DNA from: Clostridia bacterium
Lineage (GTDB): Bacteria > Bacillota > Clostridia > CAKSNL01 > HGM11501
Direction of reading: 5' to 3'
Assembly: GCA_017411325.1 (NCBI GenBank)
Contig: JAFQQJ010000065.1
Span: forward strand, 1 to 64,000
DNA length: 64,000 bases
Position 1 is the stretch's first letter. Each line of letters opens with the position of its first letter. Positions 61,005-64,000 of this stretch are shown one piece after another. A program made the position numbers and the translations under genes. The notes beneath the pieces were generated by a model that searched no databases, was not told where the DNA came from, and was given only the letters and a program-made list of their open reading frames with translations.

Positions 61005-62446
61005 AGACGGTGCCTCCTTACAAAAACATATATTCCGTATGCAAACATTATAAGTGGAATCACTCCGACAAGAAGTATGATGCATACATTAAGAGTGTTC
61101 TGATCAAGAATTTCCATTTTTTCCTTAATCACATTCTTGGATGCCACCGACACCGGCGCATCCTCAATTCCCGACATATAGTTTATGCTCTTTATAACAA
61201 GATCCTTATCTCCATAGCCACCGGTTGAATCAAAATAGCGGTCGAAAAGCATATAGCAGGAGCCTGATACAAGAAGTCTTGCGCTGGTTTCGGTATTATA
61301 TAAAGGATTCTTTCTGAGATATAAGGTGATATCCTGCTTTCCCTCTTTTGAAATGCTGTAGTTTTCACGGTTGTTTTTGCGTACCCAATCTTCTCTGGTC
61401 ATTGAAACTCCGCTTTCGCTGGTGGATACGAGAACATTTGCTTCAATTCCTTCCTTTTCCGTAACTTCGATGGAGTTTGTATCTCCTTCAAGCACGCGGA
61501 TATTTGTACCAACTGCACGAAGGAAGGAGGTCATTGAATGTTCATTTATAACGGGGATAAGATAATTTCCTGACAGACTCTGGGCAATGTAACCCGAATT
61601 TTTATCAGAAACGCAATCGTTGTTTATCCTTACACTCCAGTTCTGCTCAAAATAAGCATTTATTCCGGGAAGCTCATATGAGGGGTTGGAATAATACTGC
61701 ACTCTTCCGCCCTCTTCAAGGTAATCATCCATTTTCTTTATTTCAGCATCCGTAAAGTCAACGGTTGGCCCTGCAATAAGGAGCATATCCGCATCGGAGG
61801 AAATCTCGTCTGTGGTAAGATCCACAATTTTGACACTCATTCCCTCAGCATAAAGCATATTCATAAGGTAATCAAGCATTGAAGGATTTTCCACAGCCTC
61901 TCCGTGTCCCATAGCAACATAAATCATTAAAGGATCGTCACTTGTAACATAGCGTATTGCCGCAGAAACATAGCCTTCAAGGTAATTCACCTTGTTATTT
62001 TCAATTCCGTTGTCATTAACAAGACTCTGCTCAATTATGGAGTTGTCAACCACTCTCTTTTTGCCGGTAGCTTCACATTCAACCACAACAGAGTTATAGT
62101 TTTTTATCTGATACTGTCTTGTAAAGCCGGGATCTGTATCCACATTCACCTCTGTTACCGTAATAAACTCTGATGACTTTTCAAATTCCCCTAAAATTTC
62201 CCTGTAGCGGGTACTGCGGGAATCGGCATTTGTCGCATAATACACGGTAATGTCCTTATCCAGTGATGATACAACCTCTTTCGTTTCGGATGAAAGCGTA
62301 AAAACTCCGCCTCCGGTTATATCCGCCTTAAGGTCATAGCGCTCTCCCAGAATTCCGAAGATAAGGTTTAAGAGTATTACCGCCACAATCACAAGCGCAG
62401 TAAGTGCTGCGCCTTCAAGACGGAATTTTATTTTTCTGTTCTTCAT
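61001..62446 (-). CDS. GldG-like ABC transporter auxiliary protein
   Basis: A 481-residue membrane protein: an N-terminal membrane segment (about 14-33), a long extracytoplasmic domain of the ABC-type auxiliary (GldG-like) type (DKDITVYYATNADSR, MLLIAGPTVDFTDAEI), and a C-terminal membrane segment (about 452-475). The ATG at 62446 is 7 bases after AAGGAGG. Between the permease and the DUF4340 gene. Confidence 0.83.
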   Translation of the reverse strand: MKNRKIKFRLEGAALTALVIVAVILLNLIFGILGERYDLKADITGGGVFTLSSETKEVVSSLDKDITVYYATNADSRSTRYREILGEFEKSSEFITVTEVNVDTDPGFTRQYQIKNYNSVVVECEATGKKRVVDNSIIEQSLVNDNGIENNKVNYLEGYVSAAIRYVTSDDPLMIYVAMGHGEAVENPSMLDYLMNMLYAEGMSVKIVDLTTDEISSDADMLLIAGPTVDFTDAEIKKMDDYLEEGGRVQYYSNPSYELPGINAYFEQNWSVRINNDCVSDKNSGYIAQSLSGNYLIPVINEHSMTSFLRAVGTNIRVLEGDTNSIEVTEKEGIEANVLVSTSESGVSMTREDWVRKNNRENYSISKEGKQDITLYLRKNPLYNTETSARLLVSGSCYMLFDRYFDSTGGYGDKDLVIKSINYMSGIEDAPVSVASKNVIKEKMEILDQNTLNVCIILLVGVIPLIMFAYGIYVFVRRHRL

Positions 62447-62459
62447 AAAGCGCACCTCC

Positions 62460-63167
62460 TTACCATCTTCTTCTCTCTATGCTGAGCACCGTAAGGCAGT
62501 TAAACATAAAGGAAATGCTTATATAGTAGATAACCGATGTAAAGTTAAGTATTCCCATAGAAAAATCCGCATAGCGGGATGCAAAGGATATACTTCCCAG
62601 TATGTTATATAATACGGGGCTCTGAATCGAAGGAACCAATAGAAGCTCGATTGCAAGCATGGCAATAAAAATCGCAAATGTGATAACGGAGGAAACCACC
62701 TGATTTTCCGTTAACGAGGAAATGAAAAGCCCGATGGACGCATAAACTGCGGCATAGAGAAGAAATCCGAAGTATGCCAGAGCGGTTGTTCCGAAGGCGG
62801 GATTTCCCCTTAACACAAGAATTACAAGGTGAGGCACCGTGAAAAGAAGTGCAAGAGCGCAAAGTGCCATAACCGCAAAAAACTTACCTGCCACAATGGC
62901 TGTCGATGAGATGGGACTTGTCAAAAGAAGCTGGTCTGTTTTTGCCGCTTTTTCTTCGGACAAAAGCCTCATTGTAAGAAGAGGCATAAGACCGAGCATT
63001 ACATAAATCATCCAACCGAATGTATAGGAAATATCAGAGCTTGTAAGTCCGTAAAGGTTTATATAGCAGAAAATACCCGAAAACATCAGAATGAAAATTC
63101 CCAGAAATACATATCCCATGGGATTGTTAAGATAGTTTCCGATTTCTCTTTTAAATATCGCCTTCAT
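62460..63167 (-). CDS. ABC-2 type permease (GldF-like)
   Basis: A 235-residue membrane component with about six hydrophobic segments. It begins MKAIFKREIGNYLNNPMGYVFLGIF, typical of the ABC-2 permease used with Gld-type ATPases. Contains RLLSEEKAAKTDQLLLTSPIS in the first cytoplasmic loop. The ATG at 63167 is after GGGAGG and overlaps the ATPase gene end by 17 bases, so translation is coupled. Confidence 0.88.
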   Translation of the reverse strand: MKAIFKREIGNYLNNPMGYVFLGIFILMFSGIFCYINLYGLTSSDISYTFGWMIYVMLGLMPLLTMRLLSEEKAAKTDQLLLTSPISSTAIVAGKFFAVMALCALALLFTVPHLVILVLRGNPAFGTTALAYFGFLLYAAVYASIGLFISSLTENQVVSSVITFAIFIAMLAIELLLVPSIQSPVLYNILGSISFASRYADFSMGILNFTSVIYYISISFMFNCLTVLSIERRRW

Positions 63168-64000
63168 GCTCTTCACCTCCCACATATTTTAAGAAAATAT
63201 CCTCAAGGCTCATCGTATCTATGCCGAAATATTTAACAGCCACATTCTTTTCGATAAGACGGCTCATAATTCCGCTTCTCAAATCCTTTGATGTGTGTAT
63301 AATTGCTTCTGTCGTTCCCTCTTCCTCGGACACCACCTCTATTTTTTCGATTCCGAAGGTAGCGGAAAACATCCTTTCCAGAGCTTCTGCACTGCACTGT
63401 ACCCTTAAGCGAAGGCGTTTTACATCCTCAAACTCAGCAATAAGCTTATCTGTGAATGCCGCAGCGGCAATTCTTCCGCCGTTTATTATTATAACTTTTT
63501 CGCATACCGCAGAAACCTCGGATAAGATATGAGAGTTTAAAATTACCGTATGCTCACGTCCCAGTTCCTTTATAAGATTTCTTATTTCAATAATCTGAAC
63601 GGGATCAAGACCTACGGTGGGCTCGTCAAGGATAAGTATTTCGGGATCTCCTATCAAAGCCTGGGCAAGACCTACTCTCTGGCAATAACCCTTGGAAAGG
63701 TTGCCGATGAGGCGTCCTTTTACATCAAGAATACCGCAGCGCTCACATACTTCGTTTATGTGAGCTTCCTTTTCGCTTATCTCGCCCTTCTTAGCCTTAC
63801 CGGAAAGTCTGACTCCTTTTAACTCACATACAAAATCAAGGTACTCGGAAACGGTCATATTGGGATATACCGGGGGCTTTTCGGGAAGATAGCCTATATG
63901 TTTTTTTGCTTCTTCCGGCTTTTCCGACATATCAATACCGTTAATCAGGACATTCCCCGTATCCTGAGAAAGATATCCGGTTACTATATTCATCGTAGTG
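63151..64000 (-). CDS. ABC transporter ATPase (Gld-type), partial at window edge
   Basis: The reading frame is open through the right edge. The codons just inside the edge read T-T before MNIVTGYLSQDTG, matching the end of a Walker A (GKSTT), so the true start lies outside. Seen inside: LSKGYCQRVGLAQALIGDP (signature), EILILDEPTVGLDP (Walker B), LNSHILSEV (H-loop). It forms the energy-giving part of the transporter with the next three genes; substrate unknown. Confidence 0.88.
   Translation of the reverse strand, partial: TTMNIVTGYLSQDTGNVLINGIDMSEKPEEAKKHIGYLPEKPPVYPNMTVSEYLDFVCELKGVRLSGKAKKGEISEKEAHINEVCERCGILDVKGRLIGNLSKGYCQRVGLAQALIGDPEILILDEPTVGLDPVQIIEIRNLIKELGREHTVILNSHILSEVSAVCEKVIIINGGRIAAAAFTDKLIAEFEDVKRLRLRVQCSAEALERMFSATFGIEKIEVVSEEEGTTEAIIHTSKDLRSGIMSRLIEKNVAVKYFGIDTMSLEDIFLKYVGGEEHEGDI

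Noticed and set aside
1..64000. tRNA, rRNA, prophage, transposase or integrase genes
   Set aside because: None recognised by eye on either strand; all large frames are accounted for by the listed genes.

Overview
The window reads as a chromosomal segment of an uncultured-type gut Clostridia (Bacillota). This rests on the gene order of its housekeeping blocks (yicC-remA-gmk-rpoZ-priA-def-fmt-rsmB-rlmN-prpC-pknB-rsgA-rpe-thiN; mfd-pth-spoVG; ftsE-ftsX-M23-ctpA; der-plsY-gpsA), on LexA boxes of the Gram-positive CGAAC-N4-GTTCG type, on purine-rich ribosome binding sites, and on many secreted proteins ending in copper-amine-oxidase-like 'stalk' domains. No rRNA, tRNA, CRISPR array, prophage or insertion sequence was recognised. 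No gene-free stretch exceeds 300 bases.

Region 1 (1-9300) is carbohydrate catabolism. A GH4 alpha-galactosidase-like gene is divergent from an AraC regulator. A galacturonate/glucuronate pathway (esterase, uxaB, uxaA, uxaC) is divergent from a second AraC regulator, which is followed by a small membrane protein. Together these suggest use of pectin-type sugars.

Region 2 (9300-24950) is a secreted-protein island. It holds a small amidase-domain protein, then two tandem copies of a two-gene module (a GH99-like secreted protein with a CBM6-like domain, and a discoidin-repeat protein). A fifth stalk-domain protein follows. A divergent SOS pair (lexA and a yneA-like LysM gene) with LexA boxes inside the promoters comes next, then a secreted InlB-like-repeat protein and a DUF1836 regulator.

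Region 3 (24950-53450) is core biology. It starts with an acyl-CoA-synthetase-like enzyme. The long leftward gene series thiN to yicC covers translation, Ser/Thr signalling, RNA modification and replication restart. A PpiC-type lipoprotein, mfd-pth-spoVG, murC, the ftsEX cell-wall-hydrolase operon headed by a PucR/CdaR-type regulator, and a DUF3343/cysteine desulfurase pair complete it.

Region 4 (53450-64000) holds an N-acetylhexosamine 1-kinase-like gene with a nucleotidyltransferase, then gpsA-plsY-der, a DUF512 radical-SAM protein, and a Gld-type ABC export operon whose ATPase gene runs off the right edge.

The least explained content is the duplicated secreted module (12474-20245) and the unusual regulatory DNA: a tandemly duplicated 42-bp promoter unit at 1521-1604 and a multi-hairpin element at 6608-6756.
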